From contig CATLCV010000037.1 in NCBI GenBank assembly GCA_949893755.1, forward strand, positions 1 to 32,574: 32,574 nucleotides of DNA, read 5' to 3'. This stretch comes from an uncultured Lachnospiraceae bacterium. Lineage in GTDB: Bacteria > Bacillota > Clostridia > Lachnospirales > Lachnospiraceae. Made by a program: the position numbers and the translations under genes. Positions 1 to 7,676 of the stretch are shown one piece after another (the stretch's first letter is position 1; each line of letters starts with the position of its first letter). The notes under the pieces were generated by a model, which was not told the origin of the DNA, did not search any database, and saw only the letters and a list, made by a program, of their open reading frames with translations.

Positions 1-943
1 ACTGCCGGACAGCGAAATGCTCCGGGTCTTTTTCTTCCAGCCGTTCAAACATGAGGTCAACCGGGCTTTGAAATTCCGGGTCGTCCTCGCGGGCTTCGCT
101 GGCGTTTATCATTTCAAGCAGCGTCGTAAAGTTCCTTTCTTCCTCTGGGGCTTCATAGTGGATATAGCCGATAAGGGCGCAGTAGAAAAGCCGTTCCGAC
201 TTCACCCAAAAATCCTCCCCGGATTTCTCCCCGTCGCCTTTGGTGTTGGCGATTATGGTATTCACCAGCTTCAAAATGTCCTTTTCACTCCGCAGATAGG
301 CAAAGGGATTGTACTTCATGGATTTTTTGAAGTTAATCGTATTCAGCACTTTGATACGGTATTTGTACCTCTGTAACATTTTTCCTGTTTCCAAAATCAG
401 TGTTCCTTTCGGGTCAGTAACGATATATGAAGTTGGAAAATCTTTTGAGCTGCACTGCATAAGCGACGGTTTCACAAAGAACCGGGTTTTACCGCTGCCG
501 GAGCCGCCGATCACAAGGATATTTTTGTTCCTCGCATATTTCGGCTGCTTCGGGCGGCTGTTCATGGTGAGCCGTTCCGTCTGTGTTAAGGGGATATTGT
601 TTTCAAATACCGGGTCGGTGTAGGGCTTAATATCGTCGGCATTTCCCCAGCGGGCGGAACCGTACTCAATGCCTTTGCGGTATTTCTTCGCGTTCTTGCC
701 TTTCATGTAAACGGCAAGCCGGATAATCACCGCGCCCACAATGCCGATCAGTAAGTCGGCGGGGTGGAAGCTGGGGGCAGCGGAAGCAAAGGCAGCGGTG
801 AAGCCCTCCCCCAAGTGTAAGATTTTTTGGCTTGCGTCCATGCCGGGGGAAAGCCGGACAGCCGCGCCCACCTTGTCAAACAGGTACACAAAGAGCAGAT
901 AGGGCGCGTTTAGGATAAGCAGCTTCTTTACTTCCGGCTTCAT
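1..943 (-). CDS. VirD4/TraG-type conjugative coupling protein (C-terminal part outside window)
   Basis: This is the inner-membrane ATPase that brings relaxase-bound DNA to the type IV secretion channel of a conjugative element. The reading frame opens with ATG at 943 and stays open to the window edge, so only about 314 N-terminal residues are seen. Two hydrophobic stretches lie near residues 6-25 and 60-80, followed by GGSGSGKT (Walker A, about residues 146-153) and then SYIVTDPKG, both typical of the VirD4/TraG family in Clostridia ICEs. Its start overlaps the stop of the PcfB-like gene by four bases (ATGA), so the two are translationally coupled. It is cut by the window edge, not visibly broken. 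Confidence 0.9.
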   Translation of the reverse strand, partial: MKPEVKKLLILNAPYLLFVYLFDKVGAAVRLSPGMDASQKILHLGEGFTAAFASAAPSFHPADLLIGIVGAVIIRLAVYMKGKNAKKYRKGIEYGSARWGNADDIKPYTDPVFENNIPLTQTERLTMNSRPKQPKYARNKNILVIGGSGSGKTRFFVKPSLMQCSSKDFPTSYIVTDPKGTLILETGKMLQRYKYRIKVLNTINFKKSMKYNPFAYLRSEKDILKLVNTIIANTKGDGEKSGEDFWVKSERLFYCALIGYIHYEAPEEERNFTTLLEMINASEAREDDPEFQSPVDLMFERLEEKDPEHFAVRQ

Positions 944-1416
944 AGCGATACCTCCCTGTCCTTGTGTTTGGTCTGCTGGCGGCTGGCGTTCAGCTCCTTT
1001 GCCTTTTCCCGGAAAGCCGCTAATGCCTTTCGGATTGAGGGCTTTTTGTCCTGTGTCAGCTTCTTTGCGGAAAACTCCTTGAAAGCGGCGGTCAATGCGT
1101 CTGCGTCCCTGCCCTTGAAGAATACAAGATAGCGAGGCGGGGTTTCCGTACTGTCTTTTTTCAGCGCAAAGTCGATACCGTATTTTTTGGCGGTACTCTC
1201 AAATGCCTTGATATTTTCTTTTGTGATCTCAATGTTGGAAACGCCTGTGTTCTGCTTCATAAGCTGCTTTAGGGTCTGTTTCCCGTGGGGCTGTTTGCCG
1301 ATCTGCTTCTTTGACTGTGCAAGCGCGGCTTTCATTGCCTTTTGCAGCACTTCGGCGGTCAGCTTCCCGGTCTTGATATACAGGGCAACGGTTTTCTCGT
1401 TGATCTCGTCCTGCAT
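940..1416 (-). CDS. PcfB-like conjugation protein (DUF3801 family)
   Basis: A 158-residue soluble basic protein of the PcfB/DUF3801 family, which accompanies the coupling protein in Gram-positive conjugation systems and is thought to help dock the relaxosome; that role comes from the family. The N-terminal half is helical and lysine-rich, and the central SNIEITKENIKAFES followed by RYLVFFKGRDADALTAAF is characteristic of the family. The C-terminus is highly charged. The start at 1416 has GGAGGG about ten bases upstream. It overlaps the coupling-protein start by four bases and lies 41 bases after the DUF5348 gene, consistent with one operon. Confidence 0.87.
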   Translation of the reverse strand: MQDEINEKTVALYIKTGKLTAEVLQKAMKAALAQSKKQIGKQPHGKQTLKQLMKQNTGVSNIEITKENIKAFESTAKKYGIDFALKKDSTETPPRYLVFFKGRDADALTAAFKEFSAKKLTQDKKPSIRKALAAFREKAKELNASRQQTKHKDREVSL

Positions 1417-1457
1417 GGGGTCTGTCCCTCCTTTCGGGGTGTCCTATGGGGCGGCGG

Positions 1458-1685
1458 TCAGATACGCACCCGCAGCCCGTTAAGGTCGTCGGCTCTGATA
1501 CCTACCAAGTACCATTCCTGTTTCATGTTCATTTCAATGCGGGTAGGCTTCCACTTGCCGCGGGTGAACACGTCGAAACAGTCCCCGCAATGCAGCCCGC
1601 CGTAATAGCTGGCAAGGTCAAAGCGGATGTCGTAGCGGTCTGTGCGCTCGTCAAATACCAATGCTCCCGTCATTTTCTGTGCCAT
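1458..1685 (-). CDS. Small DUF5348-type ICE protein
   Basis: A 75-residue protein with no membrane segment. The motifs RYDIRFDLASYYGGLHCGD and WYLVGI resemble the small DUF5348 proteins regularly found between the replication protein and PcfB genes of Tn1549-like elements. Their function is unknown. The start is well supported by AAAGGAGG just upstream of ATG at 1685. It sits 21 bases after the DUF6017-type gene in the same orientation, so it is presumably cotranscribed with the conjugation genes. Confidence 0.75.
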   Translation of the reverse strand: MAQKMTGALVFDERTDRYDIRFDLASYYGGLHCGDCFDVFTRGKWKPTRIEMNMKQEWYLVGIRADDLNGLRVRI

Positions 1686-1706
1686 AATAAAATCCTCCTT
1701 TTGTGG

Positions 1707-2696
1707 TTACAGGCTTTCGCCCGGTTTGAATGAATAGGGGTCGTGCGGCTCCTGTGGCGCAAGTGCGCCGCTTGCCATATCATGAGCCACAAGGGACGTG
1801 TAATAGTTGCCGATTGTGGACGGGGCATTGAAAAGCACCGCCCGTAAATACTGCTTGATGTTGCGGATTTTGGTGGTGTTCTCCCGCATACAGTCCAGCA
1901 CAAAGCGGATATGTTCGCCGTCCAGCTTCATAAACTTTGCTTTCACCAGCTCGGCGGGGTAGTCGTCCCCGGCAATGCGGATCGTCTTTCTCCGGGTGCA
2001 TACGGTTTCAAGCATGAGGTCAACAATTTCGTCCAGCCTGTCCCCGTCAAACTTCATATCCTGCATGAGAATGTCATAGGAGATATTGTCCTTGATGATC
2101 TCCCGGTAAATCTCAAAAGCTGTCTGTGCGTCCGATTCCTTTCGTTTCCGTTCCGGCGGCATAGCCGCTTCTCTGTCAGAGGGAGAGGGGTTAGGGGAAA
2201 GGATAGGAATGGAATGGGTACTTTGTTCATCAGTAATTCTTTTTTCTTTTTTTGGTAAGTTAGTCTTTTGTATATCTTTATTTAATTGCGTTGGATTTTC
2301 CGTCGTCGGTTTACCCGGTGTCGGATTTTCCAATATCGGGTTTCCCGGTGTTGGATTTTCCAATGTCGGGTTATCCAATCCCGGCGGGGTGTCGTCCGGC
2401 GGCTGGGGCTGCTCGTAAATGGTGTATTCAATGGCAGTCATTTTGCCCTTTGCGTCGCGCCCCTGCTGCCGCTTGATATATCCGGCTTTTTCCAGCTCCC
2501 ATATGGCGGTGCGGATAGCGTCGATACTTTCCCGGTTGATCTGTGACAGCCCCGCAAGGGTGTAGTCCCAATCTTCGGGAAGTGACAGCATTTGCGACAA
2601 AAGCCCCTTTGCCTTTAAGGTCAGTTCCTTGTTGCGTAAATGGTGGTTGCTCATAACGGTATAGCCCTTGTTGCGCTCCACTCGGAAAACTGCCAT
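1707..2696 (-). CDS. Replication initiator-like protein with N-terminal winged helix (DUF6017 type)
   Basis: A 329-residue protein. The first ~95 residues (FRVERNKGYTVMSNHHLRN, then LTLKAKGLLSQMLSLPEDWDYT) form the helix-turn-helix found at the N-terminus of plasmid/ICE replication and primosome-like proteins. A Pro/Asn-rich repeat linker (about residues 100-145, repeated NPT and GNP units) joins it to a C-terminal domain resembling DUF6017 (DEIVDLMLETVCTRRKTIR, then IRNIKQYLRAVLFNAP). It is the first gene of the conjugation operon, with AAGGAG upstream of ATG 2696. It probably supports maintenance of the excised element; this is inference from position and family. A pure transcriptional regulator is the alternative. 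Confidence 0.78.
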   Translation of the reverse strand: MAVFRVERNKGYTVMSNHHLRNKELTLKAKGLLSQMLSLPEDWDYTLAGLSQINRESIDAIRTAIWELEKAGYIKRQQGRDAKGKMTAIEYTIYEQPQPPDDTPPGLDNPTLENPTPGNPILENPTPGKPTTENPTQLNKDIQKTNLPKKEKRITDEQSTHSIPILSPNPSPSDREAAMPPERKRKESDAQTAFEIYREIIKDNISYDILMQDMKFDGDRLDEIVDLMLETVCTRRKTIRIAGDDYPAELVKAKFMKLDGEHIRFVLDCMRENTTKIRNIKQYLRAVLFNAPSTIGNYYTSLVAHDMASGALAPQEPHDPYSFKPGESL

Positions 2697-2744
2697 AGCT
2701 TCATCACTCCTTTGGTTGTGGATTTGTTACGCGATAGAACGCCA

Positions 2745-2784
2745 TTTTGCCGGGGTTAGGTATAAATCCCTGTCCCCGGCAAAA
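2745..2784. repeat. Perfect inverted repeat upstream of the ICE replication gene
   Basis: Eleven-base arms TTTTGCCGGGG (2745-2755) and CCCCGGCAAAA (2774-2784) are perfectly complementary around an 18-base loop. The structure lies 49 bases upstream of the replication-type gene on its transcribed side. It could be a leader hairpin, a protein binding site or part of an origin. There is no adjacent U-run on the minus strand, so a simple terminator is unlikely. Confidence 0.6.
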
Positions 2785-2847
2785 GTGCGCCCGCAAAGCC
2801 GCATATAGCAAGGCTCTTTTTGCCCCTACTGCGTAACATGAGGGCAT

Positions 2848-2896
2848 AAAAAAAGCGGCGTTCCTGTTCTCCCGTGTAGGGATAGAGAAACGCCGC
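2848..2896 (-). terminator. Possible rho-independent terminator (minus strand)
   Basis: Read on the minus strand, GCGGCGTT and AACGCCGC pair (2889-2896 with 2855-2862) and are followed by seven U residues (2848-2854). The 26-base loop can form a small inner CCC/GGG stem. It would stop transcripts entering the ICE operon from outside the element. Confidence 0.55.
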
Positions 2897-3129
2897 GTTT
2901 GCGTCGTATTCAGTTTTCATTTATTCTTTCTCAATGCTGTGTGCTGGTGGCTGGGCTGGCAGGGTTCCGGGCGGCATATCAAGGCTCTTTCCCTCAAAAG
3001 TAGTAAATTGGTAGTAAATTCAGCTTGAAATCCTGCTTGTATGCCTGTAAATCAAGGCTTTTTTGAGATAATCAACCATTTTAACAATAACAGTATACCA
3101 TTATTTTGCAAAATATGTAACTACAACAA

Positions 3130-4400
3130 GATTGAAAGCGCAAAAAAATCATGTTAAATTTGAATCAGCATGATGTGATCCGGCTGAATATGCAGCGTTT
3201 TTTGAAAACAGAGTATTCTCTTGACACCTATGTGGAAGAGATTGAAAAAAGTGTAGTTTCGGAATTACTGATAGAATTTCCGGAATGTAAAAGGTTGAAA
3301 AGTGACAGCAGCTTAGCAGCAGCTCTTGAACAGATATTTCTTCAGACCGGAAAAGGCTTTATCTTCATTTTAGATGAATGGGAGTGTGTATTCCGGATTG
3401 CCAAGAACCGTAAAGACGCGCAGAAAAGGTATCTGGATTTCCTGCGGTCGCTTTTTAAAGACGCAGAGTATACGGAACTGGTCTATATGACCAGAATCCT
3501 GCCGATCCGGAAATACGGTGAGCACTCCGCGATCAATATTTTTGATGAATATTCCATGATTTCCCCGAAAAATCTGGGAGAATATTTTGGGTTCACGGAA
3601 GAGGAAGTACATCAGGCGTGCGGACAACGTGGCATGGATTATGCGGAAGTAAAGAAGTGGTATGACGGATACCGTGTAGGGAAGTTTCATATCTATAATC
3701 CAAAATCCGTGGCGGATGCATTGACGTGGGAGGAAATACAGAGCTACTGGACAGGAACTGAGACCTATGAAGCATATGTAACCAATTTGCGAAGCAAATT
3801 GATTGCCTGCTTGCCCGCCATTTGCGAAGCAAATTCTGAATGCGGGCAATTCCGCTTAGATGTATATATCGATATGAATTTTGACGGGCTGAAGGAAGCG
3901 GTCACCATGATGCTTGGAAATGGGCGCTGTGAGATCGATCCTTCTACCTTCCAGAACGATATGACTTCATTTCGGACAAGGGATGATGTGCTGACGCTGC
4001 TGGTTCACCTTGGTTATCTGACTTACGATCGAGAGACCAGCGAGGTTTTTATTCCCAACCAGGAGATCGCACAGGAATTTCTGCGTGCTGTAAAGGTCGG
4101 GGGATGGGATGGGGTTGTAGTGCGAAATCGTATTATGTGAATCCCATCATGGAGCTTCCCTCCGGAAAAGGATTTGCGGATGTGGTTTATCTGCCGAAGC
4201 GAAATATAGACCGGCCTGCGCTGGTTGTCGAACTGAAATGGGATAAGACGGCAGACGGTGCTCTCCGGCAGATCAAAGAGAAAAAATATGCTTCATGGGT
4301 GGAAGGCTACACGGGTGAAATCCTTTTGGTGGGGATAAATTATGATAAAGAAAAGAAGATCCATGAATGCGTGATCGAAGCCTTTACAAAAACGGATTAA
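3130..4400 (+). pseudogene. Truncated AAA-ATPase / PD-(D/E)XK nuclease-like gene (DUF1703 family remnant)
   Basis: Remnant of the AAA-ATPase-like plus PD-(D/E)XK protein family common in gut anaerobes (usually about 520-580 residues). An open frame at 3151-4140 carries the Walker B region (FIFILDEWECVFR) and the family motifs KWYDGYRVG, YNPKSV, SYWTGTETYEA and NDMTSF. The N-terminal Walker A segment is absent. A second frame (about 4104-4400) carries the nuclease module (ELPSGKGFADVVYLP, then ALVVELKWDK), so roughly 50-60 codons are deleted and the frame shifted near 4110-4125. In-frame residues KIESAKK just upstream of 3151, one frame away, suggest homology starts near 3130. An 84-base palindromic insert at 3781-3864 interrupts the middle. 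It cannot encode an intact protein. Confidence 0.82.
3776..3864. repeat. Palindromic insertion element, in frame, with ATGTA direct repeats
   Basis: The family motif TETYEA is normally followed almost directly by YIDMNFDGL; here about 28 extra codons intervene. The extra DNA contains two copies of ATTTGCGAAGCAAAT, itself a hairpin with a GAA loop, and TTGCCCGC pairing with GCGGGCAA around the second copy. ATGTA occurs exactly at both edges (3776-3780 and 3860-3864), 84 bases apart. This resembles a small palindromic element with a five-base target duplication. It keeps the reading frame open. Confidence 0.7.
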
Positions 4401-4410
4401 AAGTGCGGGT

Positions 4411-4440
4411 GCTGTCGGACAAACAGCATTTTCCGACAGC
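4411..4440. terminator. Terminator-like hairpin between convergent genes
   Basis: GCTGTCGGA (4411-4419) pairs perfectly with TCCGACAGC (4432-4440) around a 12-base loop. It lies just past the end of the pseudogene and ten bases before the end of the convergent permease gene. The flanking U-runs are weak on both strands, so bidirectional termination is plausible but not certain. Part of the sequence recurs at 24116-24137. Confidence 0.55.
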
Positions 4441-4449
4441 CCCTTTACT

Positions 4450-6813
4450 CTACACCCCGATCGTATCCACCACCGTCATCTTCCGGATCTGCCCTGCCGG
4501 CCCCGCGACTGCCGCGCAGACCGATCCGATCATGATCATCACGATGACCAGCATTTCCCATACCGGGAGGCTCCATGCTTCTCCCCAGCGGGAGGTCACA
4601 AGTGCCATAAACAGCTTCCGGTTCAGCGGCAGTCCGGCGGCGCATCCCAGCAGCACTCCAAACACCGTATAGGTCAGGGCTTCGCCGGCCACCATCCGGA
4701 TCACCTGGCGGACGCTCATCCCGATCGCGCGCATGGCACCGTATTCTCTGAGCCGCGCGGACACGCCCATGGAAATGCAGTTGATGATATTGAAAAAAGA
4801 GATCAGGGCGATCACTCCGAGGAATCCATAGAGGAAAACTGCCATGGAAGAGCTGGCCCCTTTGACCTCCTGGTTACTGATCCGTTTGTCGGAATACACA
4901 AAACCGCCTCCGCACGCCTGCTCGCATGCCCGTCGGATTTCCTGCACTTGTGCGCCGTCCGCATTCCGCTCCAGCTGAATGTCGATCACGGCATAACCTG
5001 ATTCCCCGGTCAGCTTCTGAAAAAATTCCTCCGAGCAGATGACCATGCCTGCCGAAGCTTCCGTATTCCCGGATTTCCCGTAAGAAAACGGAACGTCTCC
5101 CAGCACGCCCACCACAGGAACCTCCTGCTCCTTTCCGCCGGCAGACACCAGGATACTGCTTCCGGGGTGCAGCGTATATTCCTCCCGGAATACGGCCAGC
5201 ACTCCTTTTCCGCTGACCGCATCCTCCAGGCTGCCCTCCATCATGGATTTCTCCGCCCATTGAAACTGCTGTTCTTCATAGGAAATAACGTCCAGCGTCC
5301 TCCCGTCTTCCAGCATGGTAAGTTCCGCAAAGCTTCTCCCGAATGCCCGCTTTACTCCCGGATAGTTTGCCAGTTCCTCGTCCAGCCCAGATGGGATCTG
5401 GTTCGAGTCATCCTCTTTCGCGATATAAATATCCGGCGCCGACGGACGCAGCGGCGTGATCGCGTGATGCATAAAATCAATCGCCGTGCTGAACGAGAGG
5501 AACAAAATGATACTGAACGCAAAGGAGCCTGTCACCAGCAGAAAATTTTTCCGGCTGCCGGAGGCATGATGGATTCCCAGCGCCGTTTCGACTTTGAAAA
5601 AACGGGTATTCGCCGCGTGCTTTGCCGCCTGCACGGTGCCTGCGTTTCCGGAAACGGCAGTCAGCGGGGACACCTTTGCCGCACGCTTCGCCGGAGCCCT
5701 GGCTGCCAGAAGGACGGTGAGAAGGCCCACGAGAATCCCCGCCGCCACGCTGGGAATGCTGACTCCGAACACCGGAAGTCCTTCAAAATAGCCGGGGCTC
5801 AAAAAACGCAGCATCCCGCACAGCCCCCAGACTACCAGGATGCCTGCAGCCACACCTGCGGGAATTGCCGTCTGGCACCAACTCAGCGCTTCCCTCCTTA
5901 CAAATCGGATCACCTGTCTGCCGGTGGCCCCCAGGCATCGCATCATCCCGAAAAATTCTGTCCGCCGGGCAATGTTGCTGTTCATGCTTGCAGTGATCAT
6001 CAGGATCCCAGCGATCATCACAAGTACGGCCAGAACCGCCGCTACAAAATAAAACTGCATCATATAGGAATCCCGGCTCTGGAACATCAGCGCAAGCACC
6101 TGCACATTCTGCCGCGCCTCCTCCGGCTTCAGGCCGAACTGGGCGCTGATCTCGCTGATGGCTTTCTGGATATTGCACCAAGGGCGGAACTGTACATAGT
6201 AGACCTCTTCCCGGGCCGCCCCGGTTTCCTCTGAGCGGAGCGCCGAAAATCCTTCCGTATTGAGGAACATGCCGAACGCGTCATGCTCCGCCATCAAGGC
6301 CGTTTCTTTTACGATCCCGGTAATCCGGTACTGCACGGTGTCTCCCTGGGGGATGGTCATTTCGACGGTATCTCCTACCTGCACCCCAAAACGGGTCTTC
6401 GCGCTCTCATTGAGCACAGCCTCACCGGCATTCCCCGGAAACGCCCCTTCCAGGATCTCCACATCCGGAAACATTTCCATCAGCTCCGGGTCAAATCCGC
6501 AGACCGCGGTTTCCACCCCCAGAATCTGATAGCCGTCCTCCAAATGATAATTCAGCACCCCGTACCGCGCGCTTCTTTTTACCTCCGGGCGCGCTTTCAG
6601 CAATGCCCCCTGCTCCTCATCCAGCACGAATGCCGCATGCCAGTTTCCGTAGGATTTGACTGCCTGGATCATCTGGGAGCGCATTTCCATGTCTGCCATT
6701 CCGAAGATCACGGTGACGAGAAATACAGCCAGCACGATGCACAGTCTGGTCATCCGGTTCTGTTTCCGGTGCTGCTTTTCCGAGATTTTGATCAAGTCCA
6801 GATAATGCTTCAC
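4450..6813 (-). CDS. ABC transporter permease, FtsX/MacB type (module 1)
   Basis: A 787-residue permease with the two-FtsX-domain layout of Firmicute antimicrobial-peptide or lipoprotein-type exporters. There is one N-terminal membrane segment (about residues 27-48), a large external domain, an FtsX core with three or four helices (about 235-385, including RTEFFGMMRCLGATGRQVIRF), a further helix and external domain, and a C-terminal FtsX core (about 655-787, with REYGAMRAIGMSVRQVIRM). I place the start at GTG 6813: it overlaps the ATPase stop (GTGA) and follows GGGAGGTG; longer starts lie inside the ATPase gene. It pairs with the ATPase at 6810-7493. Substrate is unknown; a role in sensing or detoxifying a cell-envelope-active compound is inferred from the linked kinase and regulator and their promoter boxes. 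Confidence 0.88.
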   Translation of the reverse strand: MKHYLDLIKISEKQHRKQNRMTRLCIVLAVFLVTVIFGMADMEMRSQMIQAVKSYGNWHAAFVLDEEQGALLKARPEVKRSARYGVLNYHLEDGYQILGVETAVCGFDPELMEMFPDVEILEGAFPGNAGEAVLNESAKTRFGVQVGDTVEMTIPQGDTVQYRITGIVKETALMAEHDAFGMFLNTEGFSALRSEETGAAREEVYYVQFRPWCNIQKAISEISAQFGLKPEEARQNVQVLALMFQSRDSYMMQFYFVAAVLAVLVMIAGILMITASMNSNIARRTEFFGMMRCLGATGRQVIRFVRREALSWCQTAIPAGVAAGILVVWGLCGMLRFLSPGYFEGLPVFGVSIPSVAAGILVGLLTVLLAARAPAKRAAKVSPLTAVSGNAGTVQAAKHAANTRFFKVETALGIHHASGSRKNFLLVTGSFAFSIILFLSFSTAIDFMHHAITPLRPSAPDIYIAKEDDSNQIPSGLDEELANYPGVKRAFGRSFAELTMLEDGRTLDVISYEEQQFQWAEKSMMEGSLEDAVSGKGVLAVFREEYTLHPGSSILVSAGGKEQEVPVVGVLGDVPFSYGKSGNTEASAGMVICSEEFFQKLTGESGYAVIDIQLERNADGAQVQEIRRACEQACGGGFVYSDKRISNQEVKGASSSMAVFLYGFLGVIALISFFNIINCISMGVSARLREYGAMRAIGMSVRQVIRMVAGEALTYTVFGVLLGCAAGLPLNRKLFMALVTSRWGEAWSLPVWEMLVIVMIMIGSVCAAVAGPAGQIRKMTVVDTIGV

Positions 6814-7493
6814 TCTGACGCACCTCCCAGCTCCGAAAGTTCCCCGTCCGCGACGCGAAATACCCGGTCCGCCGATGCGGTCAGATTCCTGTTGTGGGTG
6901 ATCATCAGAACCGTCTGCTGGTAATGCCGGGATGCCCTGCACAGAAGGTCCATCACGTCCTGGCTGCTCTGGGAATCCAGGTTTCCGGTGGGCTCATCCG
7001 CCAGGACGAGAGCGGGACGCGTGATCAGCGCCCGTCCAATGGCCACCCTCTGCTGCTGTCCCCCGGAAAGCTGCCCCGGCAGATGCTTCCTCCGGTTTTC
7101 CAGCCCCAGCACCTGCAGAATTTCATCCACCCGGCTCTGATCCGGCTTTTTGTAATCCAGCAACAGCGGGAAAATGATGTTCTGCTCCACGTTCAGCTCC
7201 GGGATCAGGTGAAACGACTGAAAGATAAAGCCGATGTTCTGCCTGCGGAAGATGGTGCGTTCATTTTCTCCCATGGCAAACAGATCCTGCCCGTTTAAAA
7301 ATACCTTTCCGGCGCTGGCCTCGTCCAGACCGCCGATGCAGTTCAAGAGTGTGGATTTTCCAGAGCCGGATACCCCCACTACCATGCCGAATTCCCCTCT
7401 CTGCATGGCGAAGGATACGTGCTTCAATGCGTCCACGCGGGCTTCACCGCTGCCATACGTTTTGCTTAAGTTTTCTACCTTTAAGATTTCCAA
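6810..7493 (-). CDS. ABC transporter ATPase (LolD/BceA-like, module 1)
   Basis: Cytoplasmic nucleotide-binding subunit of the adjacent permease, about 227 residues. All motifs are present: GVSGSGKST (Walker A), [16 protein letters not shown] (Q-loop), [15 protein letters not shown] (signature), [13 protein letters not shown] (Walker B) and MITHN (H-loop). I choose TTG 7493, giving [14 protein letters not shown], because AAAGGCAGG lies nine bases upstream. A longer frame would open with TTG at 7544, upstream of the predicted -10 (TATGAT, minus strand, 7530-7535). The gene overlaps the permease by four bases. A CTTACA-N4-TGTAAG box lies 75 bases upstream, suggesting control by the response regulator at 9798-10484. 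Confidence 0.9.
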   Translation of the reverse strand: MEILKVENLSKTYGSGEARVDALKHVSFAMQRGEFGMVVGVSGSGKSTLLNCIGGLDEASAGKVFLNGQDLFAMGENERTIFRRQNIGFIFQSFHLIPELNVEQNIIFPLLLDYKKPDQSRVDEILQVLGLENRRKHLPGQLSGGQQQRVAIGRALITRPALVLADEPTGNLDSQSSQDVMDLLCRASRHYQQTVLMITHNRNLTASADRVFRVADGELSELGGASE

Positions 7494-7567
7494 TTGCGAT
7501 AACCTGCCTTTCTGTTTCGGATTGAGTGAATCATAGCATCTCAACCTTACAATCCGGTGAATGGGAG

Positions 7568-7583
7568 CTTACAGATCTGTAAG
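7568..7583 (-). promoter_or_regulatory. Response-regulator box upstream of ABC module 1 (CTTACA-GATC-TGTAAG)
   Basis: A perfect 16-base palindrome, CTTACAGATCTGTAAG, lies 32 bases upstream of TATGAT (minus strand, 7530-7535). A further TGTAAG half-site lies 22 bases downstream of it (minus strand, around 7546-7551). The arrangement matches the TNACA-N4-TGTAA consensus reported for BceR-type regulators, and the same box precedes the regulator gene at 10541-10556. Binding by that regulator is inference. Confidence 0.75.
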
Positions 7584-7676
7584 ATGTGTCTGGATGATAT
7601 CGCATGAGTTTTTTTCATCTGATATCTATACATAACAAAAGTGTAAAGACTTTAATCATTGGATAAAGACATAAAG

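Larger units (their letters stand above)
2697..3150. other. Non-coding end region of the conjugative element and probable chromosome junction
   Basis: No convincing gene lies in these 454 bases. It holds the hairpin at 2745-2784, a terminator-like hairpin at 2848-2896, a direct repeat TAGTAAATT-N-TAGTAAATT near 3000-3020, and two copies of TCAAGGCT (near 2979 and 3053). In Tn1549-like elements the replication gene is near one end, and homology to the neighbouring AAA-ATPase gene begins abruptly near 3130, so the element end probably lies between about 3020 and 3130. The short repeats are candidate recombinase arm sites. This placement is inference. Confidence 0.5.

Noticed and set aside
2280..2400. 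Short repeated units (GTCGGATTTTCC-like) resembling iterons or a CRISPR.
   Set aside because: They encode the Pro/Asn-rich linker of the replication-type protein in frame, and spacing is irregular with no unique spacers; a coding repeat is the simpler explanation.
5167..6234. Long plus-strand open frame (355 codons) opposite the module 1 permease.
   Set aside because: It has low-complexity His/Arg/Pro-rich translation, no ribosome site and lies wholly antisense to a clear FtsX permease; it is a frame shadow of GC-rich DNA.
7494..7544. A longer ATPase gene starting with TTG at 7544.
   Set aside because: The extra residues lack homology to the family, there is no ribosome site, and the predicted -10 lies downstream of that start.
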